DNA of 64,000 nt from NCBI RefSeq assembly GCF_040566695.1, contig NZ_JBEXAE010000006.1, forward strand, positions 1 through 64,000. The letters are read 5' to 3'. Shown in pieces: positions 13,401-23,473 of the stretch (its first letter is position 1; each line of letters begins with the position of its first letter). This DNA comes from Sediminicola arcticus. GTDB taxonomy: Bacteria > Bacteroidota > Bacteroidia > Flavobacteriales > Flavobacteriaceae. The translations under genes were made by a program, and so were the position numbers. The notes beneath the pieces are model-generated. The model saw only the letters and a program-made list of their open reading frames with translations, searched no databases and was not told the DNA's origin.

Positions 13401-16016
13401 CTAGGCGTTTTTCTTTTTAGTGAGAAGACGCTGAATTTCGTTTAATTTCATCAATGCCTCCACTGGGGTAAGCGTATTGATGTCTAAATGAAGAATTTCT
13501 TCTTTAATCTGCGCCAACAGAGGATCGTCCAAATTAAAAAAGCTCAATTGCATCTCATTCTGTGCAGCTTTTAGTGTATCCGTTAGCTCTTCATTGGAAT
13601 GGGATTTCTCCAGCTTCTTCAGAATTTTATTAGCCTTAAGGATCACTTGTTGAGGCATCCCCGCCATTTTGGCTACATGGATACCAAAACTGTGTTCACT
13701 GCCTCCAGGGGTGAGCTTACGCAAGAAAAGGACGTTGTCTTTGAGTTCCTTTACGGATACATTGTAATTTTTTATCCTCGGAAAGGTTGCCGCCATTTCA
13801 TTAATTTCATGGTAATGGGTGGCGAAAAGCGTTTTTGCCCTTGCCGGATGTTCATGAAGATATTCGGATATGGCCCAGGCTATTGAAATACCGTCATAGG
13901 TGCTGGTCCCACGTCCAATTTCATCCAAAAGTACCAAACTCCGTTCCGAGAGGTTATTCAAAATTGAGGCTGTTTCATTCATCTCTACCATAAAAGTGGA
14001 TTCCCCCATAGAAATGTTGTCGCTGGCGCCTACTCTGGTGAAGATCTTATCCACATAACCAATTTCTGCAGATTCTGCGGGAACAAAACTTCCCATTTGA
14101 GCAAGAAGCACAATCAGTGCCGTTTGGCGTAAAATAGCCGACTTGCCACTCATGTTGGGTCCCGTGATCATAATGATCTGCTGATCCTCACGGTTCAGGG
14201 TGACATCATTGGCAATATAGGCCTCGCCCAAGGGTAATTGTTTTTCAATAACCGGGTGGCGGCCATTTTTAATGAGTAATTCCGTAGAATCATTCATGGT
14301 TGGCGCTACATAATTATTGTCTTTTGCTAATTGGGTAAACCCGCAAAGGCAGTCGAGCTGCGCTATTAATTGGGCATTGTTCTGCACGGGGGAAATATAC
14401 TCCTGCATCCAAACAATTAATTGTGAGAACAACTGTTGTTCCAAATGTTGGATGCGCTCTTCGGCACCTAGAATTTTGAACTCGTATTCCTTTAGTTCCT
14501 CGGTAATGTATCGTTCTGCATTTACTAAAGTCTGTTTGCGGATCCATTCTTCAGGAACTTTGTCCCTATGGGTATTGCGGACTTCTATATAATATCCGAA
14601 GACATTGTTGGAAGCTATCTTTAGCGAGGAGATTCCAGTACTTTTGGTTTCCCGCTCCAGCATTTTATTGAGGTAGTCCTTCCCGGAAAATGCCAAGCCT
14701 CTTAATTCATCCAGTTCTTCGGAATATCCTTTGGCTATGGTACTTCCTTTTAAGATGTTCACAGGGGCTTCTTCACTTACCATTTCTTTGATCTTACCCC
14801 TGAGCAGCTCACATAAGTGTAATTGGTCGCCAATGAGTTTTACTGATTCATTGGGGCTCTTGGTAGTTAGTTGTTTTATGGGGATAACAGCCTCCAAAGA
14901 ATTCTTTAATTGAATCACCTCCTTGGGGCTAATTTTGCCCGTGGCCACCTTGGAAATTAAGCGCTCCAGATCTCCCATCTGTTTGATGTTGTGCTGCAAT
15001 TTCTGCAGGGTAATAGGATCATGGAACAGATAGGAAATCACTTGATGGCGCCTTCTTATTTTTTCAATATTCTTTAAGGGGAGCGCCAACCATCTTTTCA
15101 ATAAACGCCCACCCATGGGAGATATGGTCTTGTCTATAACATCCAATAAGGTAACGGCATTGAGATTGTTAGAATGGTAGAGTTCCAAGTTTCGGATAGT
15201 AAACCTATCCATCCAAATATATTCCTCTTCAGCAATACGCTGTAATCTGTTGATATGTTGTAATTGTCGATGTTGTGTTTCCAATAAATAGTGCAACACG
15301 GCTCCAGAGGCTACCACTCCATACGTTAAATGGTCTACTCCAAAACCTTTTAGGGTACTGGTCTTAAAATGATTGGTCAGCGTTTCTAATGCATAATCCT
15401 CTTGAAAAATCCAGTCTTCTGTAAAAAAGGTGTGGAAATTCTTTCCAAAAACTCCCAAAAACTCCTTTTTATTGGCCTTGGAAACCAAAACTTCGTTGGG
15501 GGAAAAATTTTGGAGTAATTTATCGATTTGCTCTTCTGTCCCTTCAGAGGTTAAGAACTCTCCGGTGGAAATATCCAAAAAGGAGACTCCTATAGTCTTT
15601 CTTCCAAAATGAACGGCACATAGGAAATTATTGTCCTTGGCATTTAGGATGTCATCATTAAAGGCTACCCCAGGGGTGACCAATTCCGTAACTCCCCTTT
15701 TTACGATGGTCTTTGTTAGTTTTGGATCTTCCAATTGGTCGCAGATGGCTACCCGTTGCCCTGCCTTCACTAGTTTTGGCAAATAGGTGTTTAAGGAATG
15801 ATGGGGAAAGCCTGCCAATTCCGTCCTATCACCTCCATTATTTCTATGCGTAAGGATAATGCCTAATATTTTGGATGCCTTTATGGCATCTTCTCCAAAG
15901 GTCTCATAAAAATCGCCTACGCGGAACAACAATAAGGCATCAGGATATTTGGTCTTGATGTTATTGTATTGTTGCATTAAAGGGGTTACCTTTTTTGTTT
16001 TTTTTGAATTGGCCAA
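13401..16016 (-). CDS. mutS: DNA mismatch repair protein MutS
   Basis: MutS binds mismatched or looped DNA and licenses MutL-dependent repair. The 871-residue length is standard for MutS1. The N-terminal mismatch-recognition domain is present (TPLMQQYNNIKTKYPDALLLFRVGDFYE... with the FYE wedge motif at about residues 36-38). The C-terminal ABC ATPase shows Walker A GPNMSGKS, signature region STFMVEMNETA, Walker B LVLLDEIGRGTS and the ATHYHE H-loop. The start is the only ATG that precedes the conserved N-terminus. It is divergent from a TrmH-family gene across 160 bp and is downstream of, but on the same strand as, nothing obvious, so it is probably a single-gene transcript. Confidence 0.98.
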   Translation of the reverse strand: MANSKKTKKVTPLMQQYNNIKTKYPDALLLFRVGDFYETFGEDAIKASKILGIILTHRNNGGDRTELAGFPHHSLNTYLPKLVKAGQRVAICDQLEDPKLTKTIVKRGVTELVTPGVAFNDDILNAKDNNFLCAVHFGRKTIGVSFLDISTGEFLTSEGTEEQIDKLLQNFSPNEVLVSKANKKEFLGVFGKNFHTFFTEDWIFQEDYALETLTNHFKTSTLKGFGVDHLTYGVVASGAVLHYLLETQHRQLQHINRLQRIAEEEYIWMDRFTIRNLELYHSNNLNAVTLLDVIDKTISPMGGRLLKRWLALPLKNIEKIRRRHQVISYLFHDPITLQKLQHNIKQMGDLERLISKVATGKISPKEVIQLKNSLEAVIPIKQLTTKSPNESVKLIGDQLHLCELLRGKIKEMVSEEAPVNILKGSTIAKGYSEELDELRGLAFSGKDYLNKMLERETKSTGISSLKIASNNVFGYYIEVRNTHRDKVPEEWIRKQTLVNAERYITEELKEYEFKILGAEERIQHLEQQLFSQLIVWMQEYISPVQNNAQLIAQLDCLCGFTQLAKDNNYVAPTMNDSTELLIKNGRHPVIEKQLPLGEAYIANDVTLNREDQQIIMITGPNMSGKSAILRQTALIVLLAQMGSFVPAESAEIGYVDKIFTRVGASDNISMGESTFMVEMNETASILNNLSERSLVLLDEIGRGTSTYDGISIAWAISEYLHEHPARAKTLFATHYHEINEMAATFPRIKNYNVSVKELKDNVLFLRKLTPGGSEHSFGIHVAKMAGMPQQVILKANKILKKLEKSHSNEELTDTLKAAQNEMQLSFFNLDDPLLAQIKEEILHLDINTLTPVEALMKLNEIQRLLTKKKNA

Positions 16017-16176
16017 AGCGATTTTATTAACTTATTTTTGCAGATATCTTATACAAACGAAAGTACCATTTTCTTTAGGCTTGGCAAACCATTGTTGATA
16101 TTTTGGGAATAACTTTTAGCTCATTGGAGGTTTGAGGTTTCTTACGTGCGTGGAAAGATGATCAGAAAAAGTATAC

Positions 16177-16728
16177 ATGCGAAAATTAGAGAATAGCGAA
16201 CTGAATAGATTGGATGTTGATGGTTTTAAGGATGCGGAAAAGACGCCTATAATATTGGTGTTAGACAATATCAGGAGCCTTAATAATATTGGTTCCGTTT
16301 TTAGGACTGCTGATGCCTTTTTGGTGGAGAAAGTTTATCTGTGCGGTATCACGGCAACCCCTCCACATAAGGATATCCATAAAACGGCTTTGGGGGCTAC
16401 GGATAGTGTGGCCTGGGAGTACAGAAAGGATACATTGGAATTGGTGAAGGAATTTAAAAGGTTGGGTTACGAGACTCTCGCCATAGAGCAAGCAGAAAAT
16501 GCCATAATGCTCAATGAGTATCAACCAAACACCAACAAAAAGCAGGTATTGGTATTTGGAAATGAGGTTAAGGGTGTGGCCCAAGAAGTGGTGACAGCCT
16601 GCAATAAGGTAATTGAAATACCGCAATACGGAACTAAGCACTCCCTGAATATTTCCGTGAGTGCAGGAGTGGTGGTTTGGGACCTTTGGTCAAAAATGAC
16701 AAAGATTACTAAATCTATCGTAAAATAA
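16177..16728 (+). CDS. TrmH-family (SPOUT) RNA methyltransferase
   Basis: The 183-residue product is a short SpoU/TrmH-type 2'-O-ribose methyltransferase of tRNA or rRNA. It carries motif 1 (LDNIRSLNNIGSVFRTADAF, with the catalytic Arg), motif 2 (LVFGNEVKGV) and motif 3 (HSLNISVSAGVVVW) that together make the SPOUT knot for SAM. No N-terminal substrate-binding extension is present, so the exact target RNA cannot be read. It is divergent from mutS and is followed by a weak hairpin (16731-16754) before the convergent folK-dNK gene. Confidence 0.9.
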   Translation: MRKLENSELNRLDVDGFKDAEKTPIILVLDNIRSLNNIGSVFRTADAFLVEKVYLCGITATPPHKDIHKTALGATDSVAWEYRKDTLELVKEFKRLGYETLAIEQAENAIMLNEYQPNTNKKQVLVFGNEVKGVAQEVVTACNKVIEIPQYGTKHSLNISVSAGVVVWDLWSKMTKITKSIVK

Positions 16729-16850
16729 AAGGACCCAACCGTGAAGTTGAGTCCAAATATAAAGTTTGAGTTAGTTAGTTCTTCTTTATTAAGCACCGCA
16801 ATTACGTAAATCTGATTGATTTATACAATAATTGGATGAAAATATACATT

Positions 16851-17993
16851 TTAGGGCAGGGAGACGGTGAATTTTTGTAATTCGTCTAGGATATACTCAT
16901 AATCATTCTTGTTTTTTACAAAATCGCGCTCACTCACATCAATAATCAAGCTCCTTCGTTCAGGAGTACTTTTGATGAAATCAAGATATCCCCGATTGAT
17001 TTTCTCTAAATAATCTGCAGAAATATTTTGTTCGTAAGCACGTCCCCTTTTTTTGATGTTGGAAAGCAATCGCTCGGAGTTTTGGTATAGGTATATGAAT
17101 ATATCGGGCTTCTTAACTTCCTTGTGCATAAAGGCGAACACCTTTCTATAAAGAGAGAACTCTTCTTTTTGCAGGGTCACGTTGGCGAAAATCAAGGATT
17201 TGTAGATGTCGTAATCACTAACCATGAAATTTTTAAACAGGTCAAATTGTGAGGTGTCGTCCGTAAATTGTTGGTACCTATCGGCCAAGAATGACATTTC
17301 TAATGGAAAAGCATATCGGGATTGGTCCTCATAAAATTTAGGCAGAAACGGGTTGTCCGCAAACCGCTCCAAAACTAGTTTGGCGTTAAAATCATCGGCT
17401 ATCATATTGGCCAAGGTGGTTTTACCTGCCCCAATATTTCCTTCAATGGTGATAAAATGCAGTTTAGAAAAAAGTTCTTCTTTGCTTTTGTACAATTTGA
17501 ATAAGGTTTTTTCCATGACACTTTTATCTGGACATTCTTGTAACAGATTTCTAGTGTCTTTATCTATGATGGGATGATAAAATTGAGGTGCAATATCTGA
17601 CAAAGGTCTTAAAACAAAATGTCTTTTGTGGAGATTGGGATGCGGAATTACCAAATTCTCGGTGTGGATCACTTCCTGTTCATAATATAAAATATCAATA
17701 TCTATAGTTCTGGGCTGGTAGCCCTCCACTTCATCTCTTATTCTTCCTAATGCGGTTTCTACTTCCAAGATAGCCTCTAGCAGTTCTATCGGCGACAAAA
17801 ATGTTTGCAGTGACAGGCATGCATTTAGGAAAACCTCTCCTTCAAAGCCCCAAGCAGGAGTTTCATAAACAGAAGAAAGCCCAGTAATGAAACCTGCTTT
17901 TTTTTGAATAGCGAACACAGCCTCCTGTAGGTTATTCAACTTATTGCCTAGGTTACTTCCTATAGATAGATATGTAGTCTTGGAATTATTCAT
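16851..17993 (-). CDS. folK: Fusion of HPPK (FolK) and deoxynucleoside kinase
   Basis: The 380-residue protein joins two enzymes. Residues 1-165 are 6-hydroxymethyl-7,8-dihydropterin pyrophosphokinase (folate synthesis), with SIGSNLG-like start (YLSIGSNLGNK), and metal-binding RTIDIDIL (D98, D100). Residues about 178-380 are a deoxynucleoside kinase of the dCK/dGK type, with P-loop GNIGAGKTT (185-193), ERF motif and a C-terminal DVSERDF segment. The reactions are not consecutive, but both serve DNA precursor supply. This fusion is common in Bacteroidota. A separate dNK gene lies at 57196. Divergent from sppA across 176 bp. Confidence 0.95.
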   Translation of the reverse strand: MNNSKTTYLSIGSNLGNKLNNLQEAVFAIQKKAGFITGLSSVYETPAWGFEGEVFLNACLSLQTFLSPIELLEAILEVETALGRIRDEVEGYQPRTIDIDILYYEQEVIHTENLVIPHPNLHKRHFVLRPLSDIAPQFYHPIIDKDTRNLLQECPDKSVMEKTLFKLYKSKEELFSKLHFITIEGNIGAGKTTLANMIADDFNAKLVLERFADNPFLPKFYEDQSRYAFPLEMSFLADRYQQFTDDTSQFDLFKNFMVSDYDIYKSLIFANVTLQKEEFSLYRKVFAFMHKEVKKPDIFIYLYQNSERLLSNIKKRGRAYEQNISADYLEKINRGYLDFIKSTPERRSLIIDVSERDFVKNKNDYEYILDELQKFTVSLP

Positions 17994-18135
17994 AATTGGG
18001 AAAGCAAAATAAATAAAAGTAACCGACTTAAATTAGATTAATCTATAAAACAATTGAAATAAATATTTGTAACAAATCATATCAGTTTACGACTATATAG
18101 GTAGTTTGTTGTGAATACGGAACATTTACAATGCT

Positions 18136-18143
18136 TATCTTTG
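18136..18143 (+). promoter_or_regulatory. Candidate -7 box upstream of sppA
   Basis: TATCTTTG matches TAnnTTTG and lies 26 bp before the sppA ATG. A TTG at 18109-18111 is a little farther (24 bp) than the usual spacing, so the -33 element is uncertain. Confidence 0.4.
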
Positions 18144-18169
18144 AAATCGTAAATTTAATATAGACTTTA

Positions 18170-19930
18170 ATGAATTTTTTAAGAAACCTTCTAGCCTCAA
18201 TCTTGGGCACTTTATTTGCATTTGGGATACTGTTTTTAATGTTTGTAATTCTTGGCAGCCTTATAGGAGGAGCCGAGGATAGTGTGAGTATAAAGAAAAA
18301 CTCCATCTTGGAATTGCATATGGAAGACCCCGTAAGTGACTTTGTTGGGAGTGCAGATGCGGATCCTTTTGGAGGGTTTTTTGATAGGGCACAAGGGCTC
18401 GACGAAATTTTACATGCAATAAAAGTTGCTAAGGAAGATGATAATATAAAAGGCATCAGCATTAACAACAACTATATCTTGGCAGGTATGTCCCAGACAC
18501 AAGCCATTAGAAATGCCCTTAAAGATTTTAAAGATGGCGGAAAATTCGTGTATGCCTATGGGGATTTTTATATGCAAAAGGATTACTACTTATCCAGTGT
18601 TGCCGATGGTGTTTATTTAAACCCTGTTGGTGCTTTGGACTTTAAAGGATTGTCATCTGAAGTATTGTTTTTTAAAGATTTACAAGAAAAGACGGGGATA
18701 AAAATGGAAGTGATCCGTCATGGGAAATACAAAAGTGCGGTAGAACCTTTTCTTTCCAATGAAATGAGCGATGCCAATAGAACGCAGATTAAAGAATTAA
18801 TTAGTTCCTTATGGACGTCTATGGTAGATGATATTTCGGAAGGAAGAAATATAAGTGCTCTAAACCTAAATACTATTGCTGATACCTTGGGCGGTAGGAC
18901 TCCAGAATATGCCAAGGCATCTGGTTTGATAGATGATCTCCTCTTCTATGACCAGTATGAATCTAAGCTGAAGGAAGTGGCAGGAGTGAACAATGATAAT
19001 GATGTTAATTATGTGGGTCTTAAAGAGTATATAAAATATGCTAAGAAGAAGAAGCTGAACACAGGGGCTGATAAAATTGCAGTAATCTATGCCCAAGGCG
19101 AAATTATTTACGGAGAGGGAGGCCCTAATGTCATAGGTGCCGATATTATAAATGAATCCCTAATAAAGGCTAGGGAAGATAAGTCGGTAAAGGCGATTGT
19201 GCTTAGGGTAAATTCCCCTGGTGGTAGCGCCCTTACCTCTGATATTATTTGGAGGGAAGTGGAACTGACAAAAGAAATAAAGCCTGTGGTGGTTTCCATG
19301 GGGGATGTTGCAGCTTCAGGCGGATATTATATTGCGGTAGGAGCCGACAAGATTTTTGCCGAACCTACAACCATTACCGGGTCTATAGGTGTATTTGGGG
19401 TGGTACCCAATATGACTGAATTAGCAGGTAATATAGGAATTAATGCAGAGCAGGTAGGGACTAATAAGAATTCTGTGGACTACTCTCTTTTTGAGCCCAT
19501 GAGCGATACCTTTAGAAAGACAATACAAGAAGGGGTAGAGTCTACTTATAATACCTTCCTTTCTAGAGTGTCTCAAGGAAGAAATATATCTATTGCTAGT
19601 GCCGATAGTTTAGCACAAGGACGTGTCTGGAGCGGTGTGGATGCTAAAAGACTTGGCTTGGTTGATGAACTTGGTGGTTTGGAAGAAGCTATTAAAGAAG
19701 CAGCCTCAATGGTAGGACTTTCCTCTTACGGCATTAAGAATTTTCCAAAATACAAGTCTGGTTTTGAACAGTTAATGGAAGACTTTGGTGGTAGTAGTGC
19801 TAAAGCCAAGCAAGCATTTATCAAAGAAGAAGTGGGAACAGAGATCTATTCCATTTTACAACAAATGAAATCGGCCATGGATCAAAAAGGAGTTCAGGCT
19901 AGAATGCCTTTTGTGCTTAATATTAAGTAA
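18170..19930 (+). CDS. sppA: Signal peptide peptidase SppA, 67K type
   Basis: SppA is a membrane-anchored serine protease that degrades cleaved signal peptides. The 586-residue length matches the long, tandem-domain form. One N-terminal membrane helix (about 10-35) is followed by two ClpP-like halves. The catalytic Ser is S383 (DVAASGGYYIA) and the general-base Lys is K188 (GKYKSAVEPF), the expected split of the dyad between halves; NSPGGSALTSD precedes the serine. The next gene starts 2 nt after its stop, so the two are cotranscribed. Confidence 0.96.
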   Translation: MNFLRNLLASILGTLFAFGILFLMFVILGSLIGGAEDSVSIKKNSILELHMEDPVSDFVGSADADPFGGFFDRAQGLDEILHAIKVAKEDDNIKGISINNNYILAGMSQTQAIRNALKDFKDGGKFVYAYGDFYMQKDYYLSSVADGVYLNPVGALDFKGLSSEVLFFKDLQEKTGIKMEVIRHGKYKSAVEPFLSNEMSDANRTQIKELISSLWTSMVDDISEGRNISALNLNTIADTLGGRTPEYAKASGLIDDLLFYDQYESKLKEVAGVNNDNDVNYVGLKEYIKYAKKKKLNTGADKIAVIYAQGEIIYGEGGPNVIGADIINESLIKAREDKSVKAIVLRVNSPGGSALTSDIIWREVELTKEIKPVVVSMGDVAASGGYYIAVGADKIFAEPTTITGSIGVFGVVPNMTELAGNIGINAEQVGTNKNSVDYSLFEPMSDTFRKTIQEGVESTYNTFLSRVSQGRNISIASADSLAQGRVWSGVDAKRLGLVDELGGLEEAIKEAASMVGLSSYGIKNFPKYKSGFEQLMEDFGGSSAKAKQAFIKEEVGTEIYSILQQMKSAMDQKGVQARMPFVLNIK

Positions 19931-19932
19931 GC

Positions 19933-20646
19933 ATGACCTTTAAGGATAAGAAATTTGCGCATACCATATACTTGTATCTGGGTGCGCTTTTTATAACCTC
20001 TTTGGTGGTCTCCAACCTTATTTTTCAAAAGTTTTTTTATTGGATGCCTTTTGGAGAGGATACCACACTTTTTAGTGCCCCATTATTTGTGGTGTCCGTG
20101 GGTATTTTACCTTATCCAATAACTTTTTTAATTACTGATCTAATCTCTGAGATCTACGGGGCCAAGAAAGCCAATCAAATTGTTACTGCCGGTATTTTTG
20201 CCTCTTTCTTTTCCATGGGGATTGTGCTCTTGGCTAATATTGCCCCGGCGGTGGATACTTCCCCAATAGACGACGCTACTTTTAACAAGGTATTTGCATT
20301 GTCCCCTGTGGCCGTTTTGGCCTCAATGATTGCCTATTTGTTTGCTCAATACGTAGACATAGGCATTTATCACTTCTGGAAACGATTGACGAACAGCAAA
20401 ATGCTTTGGCTGCGCAATAACTTCTCCACCTTCGCCTCTCAGTTTATAGATACCCTCACTGTAGTAAGTCTATTATGTGTTTTTAAAGTGATTCCTTGGA
20501 GTATGTTTTACGGTTTGGTAGTAAGTGGATTTGTTTTTAAGATTTTAATAGCATTTCTCGACACTCCTTTTCTTTATTTTTTCGTATATCTATTTAGAAA
20601 ACGATTTAAACTAGAAGTAGGTCAAGAAATAGATTTGGAAGTATAA
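19933..20646 (+). CDS. Queuosine-precursor transporter (YhhQ/VUT family)
   Basis: The 237-residue integral membrane protein has about six hydrophobic segments and family motifs: LYLGALFITSLVVSNLIFQK at the N-terminus, PITFLITDLISEIYGAKKA, the AQYVDIGIYHFWKR loop, and NNFSTFASQFIDTLTV. Members import preQ0/preQ1 for queuosine synthesis; in other strains the annotation is VUT family or DUF165. It starts 2 nt after sppA, but no functional link is known. Confidence 0.9.
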   Translation: MTFKDKKFAHTIYLYLGALFITSLVVSNLIFQKFFYWMPFGEDTTLFSAPLFVVSVGILPYPITFLITDLISEIYGAKKANQIVTAGIFASFFSMGIVLLANIAPAVDTSPIDDATFNKVFALSPVAVLASMIAYLFAQYVDIGIYHFWKRLTNSKMLWLRNNFSTFASQFIDTLTVVSLLCVFKVIPWSMFYGLVVSGFVFKILIAFLDTPFLYFFVYLFRKRFKLEVGQEIDLEV

Positions 20647-20743
20647 GAAATTTCAATTCTTTTTGTACTAATTCAGAAGCAAAAACAAAGTATGGAGGAT
20701 ATGGTTCCTGCCGTAGTCTTAAATACATAACGTATATATATTT

Positions 20744-23473
20744 ATGAAAAAGAAAATAGCAAAGATTACAGGATTAATTTTAGTGCTTATGATAGGGGTT
20801 CTTATTGCAGCTCCTTTTTTTCTGAAGGGAAAAATCACAAAACTGATCAAGGAAAAGGTAAATACAAGTATCAATGCAACGTTTGATTTTGCTGATGCCG
20901 ATTTAAGTCTTTTTAGTAGTTTTCCTAACGCTACCGTGATCTTAGAGGATATTTCATTGATAAATAAGGCTCCTTTTGAAGGCGACACCCTTTTTGCTTC
21001 CAAGGAAGTACAATTGAAAATGTCTGTTTTGGAATTGTTCAAGGATGCCAATGCGCCCATAGAACTTACTTACTTAAAGGTAGATGGGGCCCAATTGAAT
21101 ATTACATATGACACGGCAGAAAATGCAAATTATGATATTGCATTAGATAAAGGAGTTGAAACCAAAGAGACAGATTCCAATTTTTTACTTAAACTTCAAG
21201 AATACGAAATAGTAAACTCCAACGTGGTCTACCATGATTTAGCATCCAATATGCGTCTAGAGATTTCAGAAATGAATCATACTGGAACTGGGGATCTTTC
21301 CCTAGATAAATCCGAATTGGATACGCAGACTTCTGCCTTGGTCTCTTTTGAAATGGAAAGCACCAATTATTTGAATAAGAACCCTGTACAGCTAAAGGCT
21401 TTGATTGGGGTAGATCTAAAAGAGAGCAAGTATACCTTTCTAAAAAACGAAGCGCTAGTTAACCAATTGGCATTGGTGTTCGATGGGTTTGTAAAGATGA
21501 ATGAGGATAATCAGGAGGTGAATATCACTTTTAAGACCGCCTCTTCGGACTTTAAAAACTTTTTGGCGGTCATTCCGGAAACGTATTCCAAAAACATAGA
21601 AAATGTAAAAACTAGTGGAAATTTCACGGTGGAAGGTGCGTTTACGGGAGTTGTGGACGACCTGCATATCCCAAAGTTCAAAATAGATATCAAATCTGAT
21701 AATGCATCGTTTAAATATCCTGATTTACCCAAATCGGTGAGCAATGTTCATATAGATACCGAAATAACCAATACTACCGGGATAACAGAAGACACTTTTG
21801 TCGATATCCGTAGGCTTAGCTTTATGATAGATCAAGATAAGTTTAATATGGTAGCGAATATTAAGGATCTTATGGGGAATACCAAGGTCAGTGCCCATAT
21901 AGATGGTAGAATGAATCTTGCCAATATTTCCCAGGCTTACCCCGTTCCTTCCGATTTAAATTTGAAGGGAATGCTAACGGCTGATATATCCACGGCTTTT
22001 GATATGGCTACAGTAGAGAAAAAGCAATATGAAAATACCAAGACCAGTGGAAAATTGACCCTTCAGGGATTTGAATACAAATCTGCTGAAATTCCGAATC
22101 TAGTTAAATTGGAGAATACGTCCGTGACTTTTAATCCCAAGACGGTTACCTTAAATGAACTAAAGGGAACTACTGGAAAAACAGATTTTGATGTAACCGG
22201 GACCATCAATAACCTATTGGGCTTTATGTTCAATGATGAAAACGTGGAAGGTAACTTTAACCTTACATCCAACACCTTCGCCCTCAATGATATTATGGTG
22301 GCCGAGACGCTAGAGGAGAAGTCAGATGCAAAAAGCAAGACGCCAGCTAAACGTGAAGAAAAAATCAAGATACCTTCTTTCTTAGATTGTACTATTAACG
22401 CAACGGCTGCCAATGTGCTTTATGACAACCTTACCCTGAAAAATGTTTCTGGAACGCTTAAGATCAAAGATGAAAAGGCAGAACTTAGTAACATGAACTC
22501 TTCTATTTTTGATGGGAAGATGGCATTTAGCGGTGAGGTGTCTACCAAAACCGATACTCCTACTTTTGCCATGAAATTGGGAATGGATAGTTTTAGGATA
22601 GGAGAAACTTTCAAAGCCCTTGAGCTATTTAAGGTTTTAGCACCAATTGCAAATATATTGCAAGGAACCCTCAATTCGGATATAGTGCTTTCGGGAAACC
22701 TGAAAGATGATTTTACTCCAAATTTGGCGAGCTTATCTGGAAATATTTTGGCCTCCTTATTTACGGAAAATATAGACTCAGAAAATTCCAAAATTCTGTC
22801 CAGTTTGGATGGGGCTTTTAATTTTATTGATTTCAAAAAATTAAATTTAAAAGAATTGAAAACCGCTCTTACTTTTGAGGATGGGATTGTAAAGGTGAAA
22901 CCTTTTACCATTAATTATCAAGATATAGCCATCAATGTAGCTGGGAGCCATACCTTCGATCAAAAGTTGAACTATGCTGCTACCTTGGATGTGCCTGCCA
23001 AATATTTAGGCAAGGAGATTTCCAGTCTAATTGCAAAAATAGATGATACATCCTTAGAAGGTTTAACCATTCCTGTAACGGCTAATATAGGAGGGCAATA
23101 TTCCAGTCCTACGGTGAGCACGGACCTTACGAGTGGGGTAAAAAGCCTTACATCCAAACTTATAGAGATAGAAAAGCAAAAATTGCTTAATCAAGGAAAG
23201 GATAAGGCAAAAAGTTTAATAGGTGGTCTCTTAGGAGGTGATGCCAAAACTAAGGATTCCACTTCCCAAAACACTACTGGTCAAGAAGCTGTGAAGGGAG
23301 TTTTAGGAGGGTTATTGGGTAATAAGCCTAAATCTCAGGACACTACAGCTACAAAAACAAATACCACTACCACTAAGAAGGATGCCATTAAGGAAGCTGC
23401 TTCAGGGGTGCTGGGCGGTTTTTTAAACAAGAAAAAGAAGGATACTCCAGTCCAAAAAGATAGTGTTAATTAA
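20744..23473 (+). CDS. AsmA-like inner-membrane/periplasmic protein
   Basis: The 909-residue product has an N-terminal membrane anchor (about 5-30, ITGLILVLMIGVLIAAPFFL) followed by a long, mostly beta-stranded region typical of AsmA-family proteins (DADLSLFSSFPNATVILEDI and an AsmA_2-like part near 560-800). Related proteins are thought to move or regulate lipids between membranes. The C-terminus (about 800-909) is low-complexity, with repeated GVLGGLLG/SGVLGGFLN segments and Thr/Lys-rich stretches. It overlaps the convergent DUF2797 gene by 8 nt. Confidence 0.88.
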   Translation: MKKKIAKITGLILVLMIGVLIAAPFFLKGKITKLIKEKVNTSINATFDFADADLSLFSSFPNATVILEDISLINKAPFEGDTLFASKEVQLKMSVLELFKDANAPIELTYLKVDGAQLNITYDTAENANYDIALDKGVETKETDSNFLLKLQEYEIVNSNVVYHDLASNMRLEISEMNHTGTGDLSLDKSELDTQTSALVSFEMESTNYLNKNPVQLKALIGVDLKESKYTFLKNEALVNQLALVFDGFVKMNEDNQEVNITFKTASSDFKNFLAVIPETYSKNIENVKTSGNFTVEGAFTGVVDDLHIPKFKIDIKSDNASFKYPDLPKSVSNVHIDTEITNTTGITEDTFVDIRRLSFMIDQDKFNMVANIKDLMGNTKVSAHIDGRMNLANISQAYPVPSDLNLKGMLTADISTAFDMATVEKKQYENTKTSGKLTLQGFEYKSAEIPNLVKLENTSVTFNPKTVTLNELKGTTGKTDFDVTGTINNLLGFMFNDENVEGNFNLTSNTFALNDIMVAETLEEKSDAKSKTPAKREEKIKIPSFLDCTINATAANVLYDNLTLKNVSGTLKIKDEKAELSNMNSSIFDGKMAFSGEVSTKTDTPTFAMKLGMDSFRIGETFKALELFKVLAPIANILQGTLNSDIVLSGNLKDDFTPNLASLSGNILASLFTENIDSENSKILSSLDGAFNFIDFKKLNLKELKTALTFEDGIVKVKPFTINYQDIAINVAGSHTFDQKLNYAATLDVPAKYLGKEISSLIAKIDDTSLEGLTIPVTANIGGQYSSPTVSTDLTSGVKSLTSKLIEIEKQKLLNQGKDKAKSLIGGLLGGDAKTKDSTSQNTTGQEAVKGVLGGLLGNKPKSQDTTATKTNTTTTKKDAIKEAASGVLGGFLNKKKKDTPVQKDSVN

